A DNA stretch of 64,000 nucleotides from Cylicocyclus nassatus (Eukaryota; Nematoda; Chromadorea; Rhabditida; Strongylidae). This document shows, in pieces, positions 13,301-26,859 of the stretch; the stretch's first letter is position 1; each line of letters starts with the position of its first letter. A program made the position numbers and the translations under genes. The stretch covers positions 83,719,753-83,783,752 of the forward strand of contig CATQJL010000223.1 in NCBI GenBank assembly GCA_958299035.1, given 5' to 3'. The notes under the pieces are model-generated. The model worked only from the letters and a program-made list of their open reading frames with translations, was not told where the DNA came from and did no database searches.

Positions 13301-16300
13301 GCTTGTAAACTTTGTTATAGATAGATCATTTAGGTTGAAGCACAATTCTTGCACAGAGAATAGAAGAAAACTGCTTTGGAAATGCTCAAACAAACTAATC
13401 AACTCACAGAATAAGCTCTTCAGAGATTCAAGTTTTGGTACAAATTATGATCGACATTCTTTGAATTTTTCAGAAATTAATTGATTTACAGAAATCGTAA
13501 AGAAAATTACAAGGTTGTTTGGGGTGAAATAGCTTCAACCCTCCGAAAAATCATAGGCTACTAAAAATTGTCTGCAAGATTAGCTTGAGCACATTTCTGT
13601 TGCGTTGCAGTCCCTGTCCTACCTCCCTCTTTCACAAAATTCTGCTACCGATAGTGCTCACAATCGTTGTAATACATGCTCAAAGACTCGTAGAGATACC
13701 TCCTTATGCTCATTCTCCTGCATTGTAAGGATGCATCTTAGCATGCTCCCATTAAACTCAAAACCCACCCATATCCCTAAACAACCACTTAATTCTAGCC
13801 GCCCGCCGGCTGCAATCTGCCTTGACTTGTTGCCATGCTGGTGGCTATTGTCTCTCGAAAGCGCGTGGCGAACAACGTTGTCGGCGCGGATTCGAGTAAT
13901 TGTTTAATTGGGGTCGTGTGCTCTGCCGCATCCAATTGTGCGCGGCCGTCCGTCTGAGCGCGTTCTCGTCAAATGGTCGGCAGGGAGAACAACATAAAAC
14001 ACACACCTTCACCTTATAATTGGTCGCTATCAAGTGGTGCTATGGGGAGTGAAGATGCCCAAAAAAGCAGACAATCTCTACCGTTCAGAGGGATTTGGCG
14101 GAAAGGAAGAAAATTGGAGTAAACCTGCATTCAAGAAATATCTACTATAGTAGGAAGTAGTCTGGTATTGTACGTAACAGTGCTCTTAAACTCCAAACAA
14201 TGAATCAATAAATAAATAACAACAAATAGATGAAAAAAAAAGCTCCATGTAAAATGTCGGAGGCGACATCCGTAAGGCAAGCTAGGCAGAGCTGACTAGA
14301 TATGAACCGAAAATATGCGCCATTGCACACTGAATCACATCCGATCAGCAAATCCAAGACTTACCCAGAGATACTGCAATCCCCTACCTTTTTTTGCTGT
14401 GTGCAACTGCACAACTCCCATGATGTTGACAGTATGAAGCCGTCTCCTTAGATAAGAAATACAGGAAAGGTAATCATTGTTGCTCACTCAAAACGATTAC
14501 TGGAAACGGGAAAAACCGGGAAAAATACCAGAAAAAGAAAGTATGACCAACCCCATTTGGTAACTGCGTAGATGTACACACTAAAAAGAAATCTATTTGG
14601 CTGTACACTCTCTTGCAAAGTGTTACAAAAGATCTCTCTTTGCCTGGAGAATTCAGAAAAAAGGCACGCGAAAACTGCATGTTTCTATAACCGATAGGAT
14701 TCTAGATTTCCCACCTGATTGCAATTGCTTCAACGAACCCTGCTCGAAATTAAAATTGTCTTTATTTTCTTCTTTTTTTTCCATGCTTGGTTCAGATGCC
14801 CATGCTACTCTCAAAGTACAGTAAATAAAGGATAAATACTGAAAGTCAGCAAGACTGATAAAGACTGATTGCATCAACATGGTCTAAGAGAAAAAACAAT
14901 GAGTGAAAGAAAAAAGGAAAATACGACATTGGTCGAAGAAAGTCAGAAGAGCTGTCAATAACTAATCAGTTGCTAATACCCTTGCTCTCACCCGTCTCAC
15001 TCCCTCAGAACGTCTTCGCAGCAGCAAGTCCAAGTGAGAATAAGACAAGGATTAGTATTCATTAGCATGAAGTTGACGGCTAATTATCCATTGCTGAATA
15101 GGCCTGCTTCTCACACTTCTTAGTGTAGAATTACTTAGAAGAATATATCATTTCGTCGAAAGCCTTGACCATTTGTGGAAAGAAGTCATTTTAGAGATTA
15201 TCGCGTCATAGTGGAAAGCTTTCACGCAACAGCCTATTAAAGTGCTCCAATTTCTCCTTCACTTCTCTTTGAAAGAAGGAGGGGAGGCTTTGAAAGATCA
15301 CAAACGTATATTGTTATGGAAGCATACATCTAAAAGATTTATGTTGTCTACTACAAGAACTACGAAGTCTGATAGCTTTTACGATTGATATAGTACCTTT
15401 ACGGTGACGACAACATTTGCGCAGAAACAAATGCCATTCTTGCGCAAGCCGACAACTTGCTTGCGATTAACGCATAAAAAATGGCCATGAAACGCAGACT
15501 GTCACTTTACGCGCAAATACTATTGGCAACACATGAACACGTTGACAAAAAACCTACTAAGCTACAGATTCTTACTTTCTCAGACAATCCTCAAATAGCC
15601 ATGAGATAGGAAATTCCAGTCAGAAACCTTAGAGTGTATCATTACGGCTGAAATTCGACCAGATGTCGCACACAAAAATCTGCTACGTTTCCTCAACCTC
15701 TTAGCTTTCAAGTGTAAAAACACTCGCTTGGCACATGTGTACCCTAGTACGAGTTCACCAGCGTCCATAGCAAGGCAAATACTAGTAAATCCCACAAATA
15801 TAGACGAAAACAAAAGAGCAAACATGATAACAGAAGTCAAACCACAACTCACCACCACCGTTGAAAGGAAGTGCAGTATCCACGAGGATAGGAGCCGGCT
15901 TTTTGTGGTAAATTCCAGGGGCTAATCGCGGTAGTGGCTCGCCATTCTCCATTCGGCTGGAAATTACCGCGCTTAAAATTGTTTGATAAAGATCTTTACA
16001 ACTAGAGAGTATAGTCGCAAACGCCACAACGCTCAGGAAAGGATGCAGGTGGCTTGCATCATAAAATCAAGGCGAATAATGGCTGGGAATCGAAATTTGT
16101 TTACATGTCGCAATCAATTTGTTGAACTAGGTGAAAATTTGTAGAAGACAAATACTTGGGGTGGAATGTCGCAAAATGAAAGGCTCCTAGTGAGACGAGT
16201 TTGGAAGCATTCCAAAATGACTAAAAAAATGTCGCAATATGATGTTATTACATTGCGGACAACTTTTGCGCGTAAAAAATGACCTTGGGATGCAAAAGTA

Positions 16301-19286
16301 GAAATGTGCGCTGGATGGCCATTTTTTACGCGCATGTGTTGCCGACACCGCAAGGGCAGCATATTAACCGACAAATTTACCACCTCAGAGTAAAAAAGTA
16401 ATCGAAAAGAAATGTGTGTATAATACAAAAGCTCTAGTAAAGCAAGCAAAAAGGTAGCACTTCAGAGATCCAGCTGCCACAATCTCGCCACGCACTGACA
16501 GATGGGTTCGATCAGAATAGTATCGGCAATTCAAAGCATCTTCAAGGCACATCATTTCTAACGTATGCAGAATATGAGATACACGGCAAGGCTCTTCATG
16601 ACACCTTTGCACGCTTGAATAACACGTGATCATTCAGCTGGCCATATAATCTTGCTTCTACATTATAATCATCTCAAAATTATGTAGAGTTCGTGAAACA
16701 GGAATGACGAGATCTCGTATATAGTGTAGACGCAAAAAAAGAGCTCATAAAGATTCCCGAAAATTTGCAAAATAAAAATTTTAGGATCGGTTATCGAAAA
16801 AACAAAGGAGACACCTACACGTACCACAACTTAGTTTCAGTTTTATTCCTTATCTGGACCGTACTTTTGTTCCAGAAGCGCTTTTTATACCGGACGCGAC
16901 TTGAAAAGTACTGAGATGTTCTGTTTTCGAAGCACTTATATACACTTCGCGCCGTTTTGTACGCATTAGCCGCAACCGAAATGCTGTCGCGATCTGGGAA
17001 AGACGTATATATGATGCTACGCAGAAATATGACAAATGGGAAAAATGCTTGTGCCAAATCGCAACGAGTAAGTCTGTTTCAAATATAGAAATCAAAAAAT
17101 GAAGCAATATAAGAAAATGAGAGAAAATCAGAAAAACCAAGTAAGTTAAACGCCTCATTTACCTCGTCGTCGTGGTGCTCACAGTTTCTCCAGTTCTCGG
17201 TGAGCTGCTGGACGTTGGACTTGTCGACGTCGACGTAGTGTCCATTGAACTCTCAGAAGTAACGTTTTCGTGTGATGAGTGAAGCTCCGGGCTTTTCGCT
17301 TTTGATGCTTCGTTCGATGCTAGAGATAGAGAGCCATTCTCTTCTTCTGAAAGAAAATAATAGAATTATCTAACAATGCTGATAATGGCTCAAAATGTCT
17401 AACAAAGAGAGAGAGAAAGAGTTTGTTTAAGAAATTTGATTGAGAAAATGGAGGAGAAAGGGTAAGTACATAATGATATCTGGAAAGTCCAGGAAGACTG
17501 CTAGCAACTAAAACCACAGTGTCAAGCAAAACAATGAGTATAGTTGCTCCAATCCAAGAACAGGCAGCACACGACCGTAGCCACGCGCGCAGATGCGCGG
17601 CAAGTGATCCACTTCGGATCCCAGCAGTGATTACCCAACTATGCACTGCGCATTTGTCGATTCTACGGCACTCTTCACTTCATACTTTGAAATTATGTGC
17701 TATTTCATACTACTTTTTCCAGCTGGTGCCTGAATTCCCCCAAGGATACTATTATATCGGCAGGCAACGGATGCATTCTGAGAGGATTCAACAAAAAATT
17801 ACGCAAGAGCCTTCCTCAACTACTTTTCTGAAATGGCCTTACTTAGAAAGATAAATCAACAAAGCGGAAAGTCGAATAGAAGAGAAACCCATGAGCTTTT
17901 ACAAAAGCCATAAGAGCTAAGGCAAGTCCGCACCACATAACGAACATTGAGAGGATGAATTCGATCAATAACCAAATTCTATCGCAATCATAAACAGAAA
18001 ATCTAGCATTCAAGGAGGATCTATTGTGTTGTACCAAACGTTTTGCTGATTCTCAATTGTATAAATCTCACGGAATAGCGAGTAATCAAAAGTTCACGTA
18101 ATGTTCAGTGCAGCTCTGATTTTTCCTACATGTTGGAATTTTGCGAGGGGTTGAAAATCATATCCGAATAAGATTAAGTGACGAAATATTCCTCTTCATG
18201 TAACTTCATTTATTTTAGGATCAATTTATTTTCCTCTAGAATTGTCTCACCTTTCGGATTCCTTTAATCATACCTAAATTTTGTAGAACACTTTGCGGAG
18301 ATGCATCTGCTTTGGAAAAAGGAAATCATAAGCTGTTTGGCAATGCAGAAAAATCGATCTAGCCAGTATAATTTACAAAAAAATTAATAGCGGTTTTTAA
18401 AAAGTCAAAAATCATAATGAGTTAAAACCAAAATCAAGGCTAATATCATTGCTCGCATATGCGACAAAGGGGATAAAGAAAAACACTGAATTTTTTCTTA
18501 GATTTCGTTAGAAATGCTAAATGCTCCAGATGGATTCGAGAAGTTTTGGTTGTGGATATATCGCACAAATTGAATTTTTTTAGCATTTTCAACCAACTTT
18601 CCATATTTTTTGGTGCAAGACTTATGTGTAAATCCAATAGTCAGGTGCAATGAAAATCAAGCAGATCTTTACAACGCGTAAGACAGAGAAAGTGAAAAAT
18701 ACTAAATCAAGATAACAAAGGCAGAGGTTATCTACACCCTAAAGTGCATGTTATTCCTATGTAATCGTTTATAAAAAGTTGCAACGGATTTCGAAAAGAC
18801 GCTGTTCTTATATAAATCGAAATCATTTGTGCTTATATTGAAGGACCACTGTAGACACTGAATTTTATTTTATCTTGGCTTTAAGTTACTCCATGGTTTT
18901 GTTTTGCAATAATAACTTCGTTAGGCGCATCAATGAATGCCGTAAATTATAAATGGATAAAAAGAAATTAAACAAATGCAATTCTGCAATCTCAAAGTTT
19001 TGGAAGTTGGAGGGTGAGGTTACAGCTGTAGTTGCAGAACAAAAAACAAAAGGGTACCGAGCGATAGGTCGTTACCCTATCCCCCTCCCCTCCCCCCTCG
19101 CTGACATTACCGGAAGGGTTTTTAGGTGTCCTGACCTTGATCGATATAATCCAGCAATATTTTACGATCTACGAGTCCGAGTGCTGCACCCTCGAGAAGT
19201 GCCACTATTGCTCGACGAAGTGAACATGAGGTGATCGGGTTGCAAGACATACGGATTGAATGACAGCACACGACTTGGCTGCGGAA
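10329..19286 (-). CDS. Set B: unidentified multi-exon membrane-protein gene
   Basis: Exons inferred by eye on the - strand: 19,136-19,278 (or to 19,286); 17,889-18,045; 17,470-17,662; 17,163-17,346; 15,853-16,001; 10,329-10,498. Junction phases agree for 19,136/18,045, 17,889/17,662, 17,163/16,001 and 15,853/10,498. They do not agree for 17,470/17,346, so an exon or donor there is missing. Exon 2 carries a hydrophobic stretch (IWLLIEFILSMFVMWCGLAL) and exon 3 another (WIGATILIVLLDTVVLVASS), suggesting at least two membrane helices. Exon 4 is Ser/Thr-rich (TSTSTSPTSSSSPRTGE) and would be a tail or linker. The last exon ends in EVEELR and a TAA, with AATAAA just beyond. A Ser-rich 50-bp candidate exon lies upstream at 19,353-19,402. 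The start is not found; set A upstream on the same strand could be the 5' part. No family was recognised. Exon-level confidence is moderate and the joined model is an inference. Confidence 0.4.
10520..15380. other. Probable long intron of set B
   Basis: If set B is right, this 5-kb interval is intron. It contains no recognisable element except an (ATAA)-type tail at about 14,200-14,227, of the kind left by non-LTR insertions. An open - strand frame at 13,845-13,985 is rich in Arg/Asn and looks mildly coding-like, but I found no splice-consistent way to use it. Confidence 0.35.
15395..15545. repeat. MITE-like repeat related to 16,251-16,355
   Basis: It shares the GCGCAAA/TTACGCG-type ends, the motif ATAAAAAATGGCCATGAAACG and a GGCAACACATG end with the short palindromic element at 16.25 kb. 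Boundaries are approximate. Confidence 0.35.
16251..16355. mobile_element. Short palindromic MITE, about 105 bp
   Basis: The left end (CATTGCGGACAAC then GCGCGTAAAAAATGACC) is mirrored at the right end (GGCCATTTTTTACGCGC then GTTGCCGACACCGCAAGG) with a few mismatches. No coding capacity. The superfamily is not identifiable because no clear target duplication is seen. Confidence 0.5.
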
Positions 19287-19619
19287 CTTATCAAAGCTGG
19301 TCACTAGCAGAGAACATGCGATCTTGTTTGTATAAAGAATTTAGAAGCTTACAGGTGTCATTTCCGGATGGCGGAGAAAAACTAGAACTTGATGACGCTG
19401 AGCTATGATCAGATCGAGAAGAAAGGGAGTTAGATAAGATGATTTGGACATTTCGAAGTTTCAGTGACCAAAATCAAGACAGAAGCTGACCTTGATTTTC
19501 GTTTGGTTTGATTATTGAGTAAATTTGTGGCAGTAATTCTGAGTGAATAAGCTATATGATCACCTATTTGCGGGAAACACGGAACTGATACGGGGCAAAG
19601 TTTGAAAATTTAGCGCATT

Positions 19620-19945
19620 ATTTTTTCTTGGTTTCTAGTAATCAGAAAAATGCAGCAAGTCAGGTATAAATATCTGATGAGGGGAATATATGCATGAGAA
19701 AGTGGGAAAATTGCAGAGTTGTTTTGAACTGAGATATGATGATTTTCGTTTTTTTGGAAATTCGAAAATTTTTTTATTTTGGTTTGGAACTTGTTGCGGA
19801 TAAGCTTGGTGCGAACTTTTGAATGCCATCTTGTAGAGCTTGCTTTGATCTGTCGAACGGTACCACGCATTCCATTAGGAGTTCAAGAAAAACTTATTTA
19901 TGTCTCTGGAAATTCAGGTATGAAAAGATTTATGAGACAACCTAA
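19620..19945. mobile_element. Half copy of mariner-type palindromic MITE
   Basis: Matches the right half of the 952-bp MITE at 36,198-37,149. It has a TTTCGTTTTTTTGGAAATTC-type segment, then CTTGTAGAGCTTGCTTTG, then the terminal GACAACCTAA followed by TA. The left half is missing. Confidence 0.55.
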
Positions 19946-20210
19946 TATATCTTCAGAGCGATACTTGAGGCGGAAAATCTTGGCACAACTTCCACCTTAC
20001 AGTATCTTGGGCAGAAAAATTTACCAATGTTCAACTAAAAAAGTTTTCTAGATAGTAGCCGGATTTTGATCTACCAACATGCTGGAAAGTTTGTACCACA
20101 CTAAAGTAAATGAAAAACGAAACTGTGAATATTTTATTTTTCTCCAATTACGGGCATGATATTTCCTCTGCATTATTCAGGTCAGTAAATTGAGCAAAAT
20201 TCACAACTAT

Positions 20211-20977
20211 CCAAATGCCCAAAAAATCGAAAAAAATCAGATCTTCGTCCAAATAATTTCTACAGAGCTCCCACTCGCACAGGTCAATACTTCCGATATG
20301 TGATACCCATATGTGCAGTTGCTGTACTTTTTCCTTGACTAGAAACTGAGAATACGAAAATTTTCGTGTTTTTTTAAAGCAATGCTGAGCCGTTCTTGCA
20401 TATGTGATTCTATACTACAAGCCTAGATAAATATGATTGTAGATTTTCAGCCTATTCCGAGCGGTAGTTTTCGAGAAATGTCGCTTTTAGCACTGAAACT
20501 GAAAAGAAGAAAGCTAAATTCGATATTTCTCGAAAACTACTGCTCGGAATGGGCTGAAAATCTACAGTTATACTTACCTAGGCTTGTAGTATAGAATCAC
20601 ATATGCAAGAACGGCTCGGCATTGCTTTGAAAATATTACGAAAATTTTCATTTTCTCAGTTTCTATTCAAGGAAAAAGTACAGCAACTGCACATATGGGT
20701 ATCACATATCGGAAGTATTGACCTGTGCGAGTGGGAGCTCTGTAGAAATTATTTGGACGAAGATCTGATTTTTTTTTCGATTTTTTAGGCATTTGGAAAT
20801 CTTCAGATTTTGAGTTTGAACTTTCTGTGGATCGAGCTTGGCGCAAAATCATGAAAGCCATCTTGTAGAGCTTGCTTTGCTCTACCGAACAGTACCCCTT
20901 AGCTTTTGTTGCGTTGAGTCTGATTGCTTTGTTAAAGCAAGCAAATAAAAAACGACATTATTTTCTTGACAACCTAA
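20211..20977. mobile_element. Palindromic mariner-type MITE, left end truncated
   Basis: A long inverted repeat centred near 20,504 runs from 20,211 (CCAAATGCCC) to about 20,797 (its mirror). The right side continues through CTTGTAGAGCTTGCTTTGCT to a terminal GACAACCTAA followed by TA; this outer part is absent on the left. Same family as the elements at 31.2 and 36.2 kb. Short ORFs inside it are mirror images and not genes. Confidence 0.65.
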
Positions 20978-21088
20978 TATTATAACGACAAATATCAAAC
21001 GATCCTTTCGCTCAAAGTTTAGAAAATCTCCAGCCCAAACAGCAGCTTTGTGCCCAAGCCTACCGAGTATACAAATTCTTCCAAATTT

Positions 21089-21309
21089 CGCGAGTGGAGA
21101 CAAAAATAGAAGTCTCAATCAAGTCTTAGTCATTTTACATTCCCTATTTAGCTTCTATTGCTTCTCGTTCTTGGTGGCTCCCACATGGTAGCTTCGTTTG
21201 GATAAATCAGCAAAAGCAAGGTACCCCCTACAGCTTGAGTCTACAACCAATAGAAACTTATCACCGTTCACTTGCTCATTTTCGACTTCTATTTTTGTCT
21301 CCACTTGCG
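21089..21309. repeat. 26-bp inverted repeat with about 170-bp loop
   Basis: The left arm 21,089-21,114 (motif CGAGTGGAGACAAAAATAGA) is repeated inverted at 21,284-21,309. The loop carries an open - strand frame (21,155-21,391) that is not recognised as any family. Confidence 0.45.
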
Positions 21310-22460
21310 AATAATCTATAGCGCTATACCCGTGACCGTCTCCACGAGACAGATCCAAAGAAAAAGTTATAGCCGCAAGCTGTGCCCTCACTCAAACGTT
21401 CACGACTCGTTATCGAAGTGAAAGAAACGTTGACGACTGCGATTGGCATCGACAGCTGTTCGAGAGCTGTATGCAGAGATGGTGATAGGATGACGAATGG
21501 AGGTACGACACAATCTGTGGTTGATCACGTCTCGAGCATAAAAGAGAAAACGACAAATTGCTACGGAGAAAAGTTCAATGGTGTCATTATTTGCACTATA
21601 CAACACATATCACCACTTTGAAACGAGAGAAAACTCACTATCAAGTTTTAAGTACATTTACTGACTTAGAAAAACCCACAAATCAAGTCAACCGTTTGTT
21701 TATGAGTGCGCTGCAAATAAGCCGGCGAAGTTCAATGTAACAGCTCAAGTGAGAAAAATATTGATGTTCTAGAAGCAGCTTTAGAATTTTTTCCCGGTGG
21801 GCGCGGCAGAATACTCGAATAAAATTTCTTATGCACCTAGTTTGTATTCTTTAAGAAATTCGGAAACGTTATAATCATCATTAAAATCCAAAGCATTTGC
21901 AGGTGCTGGGTTAATATAGACCACTTTCAAAGTTACCGATTTGGGAAAGGAAGCGCTCTAAAATATGTACATAAAACTGCCGCAGTAAGTACGCAAGGAT
22001 TCAGTTTTTTTTTTCGTCATAATCATTCTCATATTCATTTCTAAACCAGTGGAATGTTGCGGGAGTGCCACAGGCATTCGTAAGAATGTTTGTCATCGTG
22101 GAAGCACCAAATCAATGCTAATCAGAATGTAAACATAACCAAGTGAAAAAAATGATTCTGGTCTCCGAAATAAGGAAGCGACGCCTTTTTTCTCCAAATT
22201 TCTAATGAATTAGTTTCGAGGACAAGGTGAATTAATATGCGCAACAGATCCCAGTAGCCTGAACCAACCATGTGCTTAGTGGTAAAAATTATTTGGTAAC
22301 TCAGACAGCCTTTAAAAACACACAAGCGTGAACAGATGCAAAATCTCTTGGAATTTTGATATATAGTATGTTTGGTATGGCTGGGTTAAGTTTTGACCAT
22401 TCCCTGCTTAGCCAATTGATGGTTACATGAAATCTTAGGAGTATCGTAGTTTGCCAGAAC

Positions 22461-22653
22461 CGAGGCTCGGCAAGAGGTGGCTATTTTAGAATGTAAAAAA
22501 GAAGTCCCCCATGACTTTTGCAACGAAGTTCCCTTTGACTCTAGGTCATAATCCCTAAAAAAATCTCCAAAAAACGAAATGTCGACTAAAAAATTCATGT
22601 GTCTTTTCGGTCTCAAAAAACGAAACTTCCTTTGCTACCTGTGCCGAGCCCTG
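22461..22653. mobile_element. hAT-type MITE, copy 1
   Basis: The ends GAGGCTCGGCAAGAGGTGGC and CTACCTGTGCCGAGCCCTG form terminal inverted repeats shared with 27,213-27,447. Internal tracts such as GAAGTCCCC and ACGAAGTTCCCTTTGACTC are also shared. Flanking octamers GCCAGAAC and GTCAGAGC agree at 6 of 8 positions, consistent with an aged 8-bp hAT target duplication. Confidence 0.55.
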
Positions 22654-24807
22654 GTCAGAGCGAACTTTTTTACAAGCCTAATATTTCAAAATTGCAAAGG
22701 GAGTTTTCGCTTACTCATCATCCTGAACGTACTATCATTCTTGATTGATTGTGGCAAATACGTCCTCTACCTACATACGACACTTCTATAAAATGATTCT
22801 TGCAGAAACTTTACAACGTAGGGGGTAGGCTATAAACCACCGAGCGACCCTAAAGGAAGCATGACGCGTTCGTCTGCAGGAAGGAAGGAACAACTAGCGA
22901 ATCACGCAATGCGTACGGTAGGTCAGTTGATTAGCAGGTGCATATGTGCGTACAAATATTTACATAACCACGTTGATATCAAGAGGTTAAAGGTGAGAAA
23001 AACATATGTCATAGTGTTGAGCAGGAAGCGGGGATCAAATTGCTGTGGACAAAGGAGAATTTCACAAATTGTTAAAACTCAAATAATGATCTAAAGTGAA
23101 TGCTGCTCCAAATATAGGTTCCCAAAAACTATGAATATGATTTGGATGTCTGCGATGTTAGTTAGAAATCTAACCAGTCTAACTTTTGATGTTTTCTGTA
23201 GAAAACGATACGAGAAAAAAAACAAAGCAAAACTAGTAGGAAATTGTGTGAAATTCGTAGTAGAAACTGGTTGTCGTACCGGAATGTCCATTCTAGTACT
23301 GTAAAAACAACTCCTACTACTTTTCAACAGAGTGATGTCAGAAATATAATGTAGTATTTATTGATTTCAAGTAACGAATACGGCGAAAATTGCTAATGAA
23401 CAAAATATCGTGAATTCGATAAAAACACACAGGTCAATGTATGACTGATTTGAGAATGAATCAACTGTGATGGTAATATCCATCTTATGGTAGAGAATCC
23501 GGCTTTAAGAAAAATCAAATTTTCCCTTACTTGGTAAGCTGATTGGTCTTTAAATTACTTTTTCTGAACTCTAAATAACTAATTTTAACTTGATCAGCAT
23601 TTCGGAAATCAACCTATTTGGTCAAAAGAAATAAAGATTTGCACTCTTGTTTGTTGCTCTCCTGTCTTAGAAGAAAAAAAAGGAGATAAATGGATAAGAA
23701 CCAAGTTTTACTCAAAAATACCTGTGCTTATTTCAAGAGCCGGACTTTTTGATCATTATTACTGTGCTAAATTTGAATCTAAACAATACAGTAAGTTAGA
23801 GTCGTGTTTTCTTTCGCTGATTCACGAATCCAATGCATTGTAAAATTGCCCTTTTATTAAATTCTCTTCTATCAAGAATCGTGCTCAACGAATAGCTTTA
23901 GTCCCAATGTTTTTCTCACTCAACAAGATGCTCCATCAACTAGTATCAACATTTGGCGGACATAACATCGTAACAACAGATTCATGAAGAAAAACACAGA
24001 TGAAGGAAGAAGATGAGTGCATGACATCGTCAATCGAGCATCTGCTGTAACAGGCGCATTTGGGTTGTAAAACATGCGCACAAGATGCAAACCGATGCCA
24101 ATACTGCACAGCGATCAGATGCATAGAAATGTCAGCTGAAAACTTTCTGGTAAACCGGTAGCTGCGCTTGAAGTGCAATTAGTTCATCCATAAAAAAGCC
24201 CGATTCATTCAAAATTCAAATCAAAAATCGGTACTAATCTCAGGATGTTGGAATAAAGAGACGACTACGAAACACCAAAAAAGAAGAAGTAAGAGACGTG
24301 TGGTTCATAACTGAGCTGAAATCCAAACTTAAAATCATGGATTCTCTCGAAAAGGTGCTGAAGAGGATCTTTGGGCCGTCTAAAGCAAAGATCGTAACCA
24401 CTTTGCGTAAACAGATTCTGTGCCATACGGTAGGTGTACGGTAGGTGAGCCAAATTTGATCATCGTTCCCGGTTTACTCCTATGGGTGGCTGCTATGACA
24501 AAACCCATAAATTTGGATTTTTGGGGTTAGAGCCAGTGGATTCACGTGAATTTGGGCAGATGGACTTCTTATGTGCATAGTTGAAATGGGCACTCAAATG
24601 ACAAAAAGTAAGATTGAATTAGCTCCAAAAATTCAGCTCGAAGCTGTCACACAGTACCGTACTTGAAAGCTGATGGTCCTCTGATAAAGACACGGTACTG
24701 GGCGAGAGCTTGGAATTTGATTTCCTGGCTACAAATAAGTTATAGCTGCGGCTCGGAGTGGCTTAGTTGAGGCCACAATCCGCTTCCAAATAAGATAATC
24801 GAGGTGA

Positions 24808-25039
24808 AGGGCCGGGCATACTTCACGCGATTTCAGTCGCGACGCGATTTGGTAATTCGCCAGAAGTCTTCAGATCCGACCCTAGGCAAACTGCACAACC
24901 ATAGTGTGTATAATTTACGTGGATTGATAAAATGTCCTATCTTCAGTTCATTTAAATTTTGCTTACACTGAGTTGTGGACAGCTGAAATTATGCCAAATC
25001 GCGTCGCGACTGAATTCGTGTGAAGTATGCCCGGCCCCT
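24808..25039. mobile_element. Palindromic MITE family P, copy 1
   Basis: About 232 bp. The left end AGGGCCGGGCATACTTCACG continues into GCGATTTCAGTCGCGACGCG, and the right end is its near-perfect inverse ending in ATGCCCGGCCCCT. The centre has no ORF of note. A second copy is at 37,776-38,004. Confidence 0.7.
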
Positions 25040-25489
25040 AATCATTTACATGGCACTGTCTTAAATCTCGCGCTTGATTTTCATTGGTGTTCAAAAAAAT
25101 TTCAGGCATGGATATTTCTTTACAGAAAAATATTTTTACGAGAACAAAAGTGATTTTTCTGAAATCAGATCAAATTTCAGATTGCTTTCGAGCGACGAAG
25201 TCCTAGATAAAGCACCATGACCAATACCTATACACAAAAGCTGCCACCTATAATATTGAAGACACCCACACGAATGGAGGATCTGCTGACGCAAGAGAGA
25301 AGTGTAAGAAGTCGTTGTGTTTTTAGTGGGTGCTCGTTAAAAAAACCTTATGGATGGCAGAATCACTTGGTAACAGATGTAGGTAGATGCCAGCTGAGGT
25401 GGTGGGTGAGGATAGGGTGTGAGTCATCGTGAGATCAGGGATAGCTGCTGCTGGTGTGCGCCTGTTGCTAATTACTTGTCAATCATCGA

Positions 25490-26040
25490 CAGCTACTAAT
25501 CGATAATTGATTTTCCATGGTCCTTCTGTAGGTAGCTAGGGAAAAGACCTTAGATTGAAATGTAAGCATGGTTCGGCTAACTCAAAACTAGTAACTTTCT
25601 TTCAGGACAAAGACGGAGAATAACTCGATAATCCAAATAATTGATTGAAAATCGAATCGATATTTGATTTTTTATGGCTTTTCTGCAGGTGGATAGAAAA
25701 AATGGCATATGATAGCTGAAACCAAATATGTTACATTTTTTGAAAAGTAAATCAAAGTCGATAACTCTCTTACACAGTATATGTGAAGGTTGCTGATTAT
25801 TTCGACTAATCAAACCACTGCTCCAAAATTCAATCAATAATCGATTTTTTGAAGCCCCTCTTAGCGAGAATCAAAGAAGGCATTAGTTTGCAGGAACGCA
25901 AACATCGTACGAGCTTAATAGTAATGAAATTGGTATTCTCTTAGTAATATCAAAGGTATAGAATCGTTTGATACGCATGTTATTGATTCAAAATTCAATC
26001 AATAATTGATTTTTTGGAATGTGTGCTGCAGTTTAGCAAA
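25490..26040. repeat. Decayed tandem repeat, period about 165 bp
   Basis: A motif close to TTCAATCAATAATCGATTTTTTGG recurs near 25,500, 25,655, 25,832 and 25,993. Each copy is followed by a short GC-richer tract (for example CTTCTGTAGGTAGC, CTTTTCTGCAGGTGG). Copies are diverged, so this is an old minisatellite or satellite fragment. Confidence 0.5.
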
Positions 26041-26859
26041 TAAGCACCTTTTTATGTTAGTTGGTTTGAAAAAAAGAACATCAAACATGTAAGTTCGGAG
26101 AAATGCTCTCCAACAATTTGATTTTCACAAGAAGATTAAAATATGTTTTCTATGGAACTCACAAAAGGTAGAAAAATACGAGGAATGTTTATTGCTTTGA
26201 ACTCGCTCCAGCTCTAAATGAATTTGCAAGGATTAGTTGATGATGGACTGCAAATTTTACAACTTAAGAGCACACACACCTTGAAATGAGCACCACAGCT
26301 GCTACTGAACTAGCACATTTTGCACAGATCTGCACTATTGATAGAGCAAAGTACAATGAATGACAGGAAGCCGACGCGAAATTACACAATTCACAACTGA
26401 TCTGTGGATTTTATAGTTTTTCATGCACTTTTGCAAAACTCTCGCAATTAAAGAAATCACGGTGACAGCACAGCTGGTAGATAACATTTGCATAGATTAG
26501 ATGGGTAGAGTAGCTCAAATTGACGCGGATGATACGGTAATTAGCCAAAACCTTCGGTCAGATAGTGGATACGGTAATTATCTGAAGCAGTAAAGCGAAC
26601 AAAATTCATCTGTGTTGGTGCTAAGGCCAAGCTGTTGTCTGTCACACATACGGTGTGGTAATTTGATGGTGTCGACAATTGAATGGGTCCTCGAACGATG
26701 ATACGGTAGCAATCGGGTGTAAATAATGATTTTATCACATGCTTAGCTTTTTTAGTAGAAAAGATTTTTTTGAATGCACTATGCGAGCTTCGAGAGCTTT
26801 GAGTTCTTGTCGTATCCCTCGAGTTAATTAACTGAATTGTGGCAAAAATATTTGTTTAT

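Noticed and set aside
16815..17073. - strand exon candidate of 86 codons in phase after 17,163
   Set aside because: Open and in phase with an acceptor at 17,074, but the sequence looks less coding than the alternative exon at 15,853-16,001. It could be an alternative terminal exon, so it is kept only as a note.
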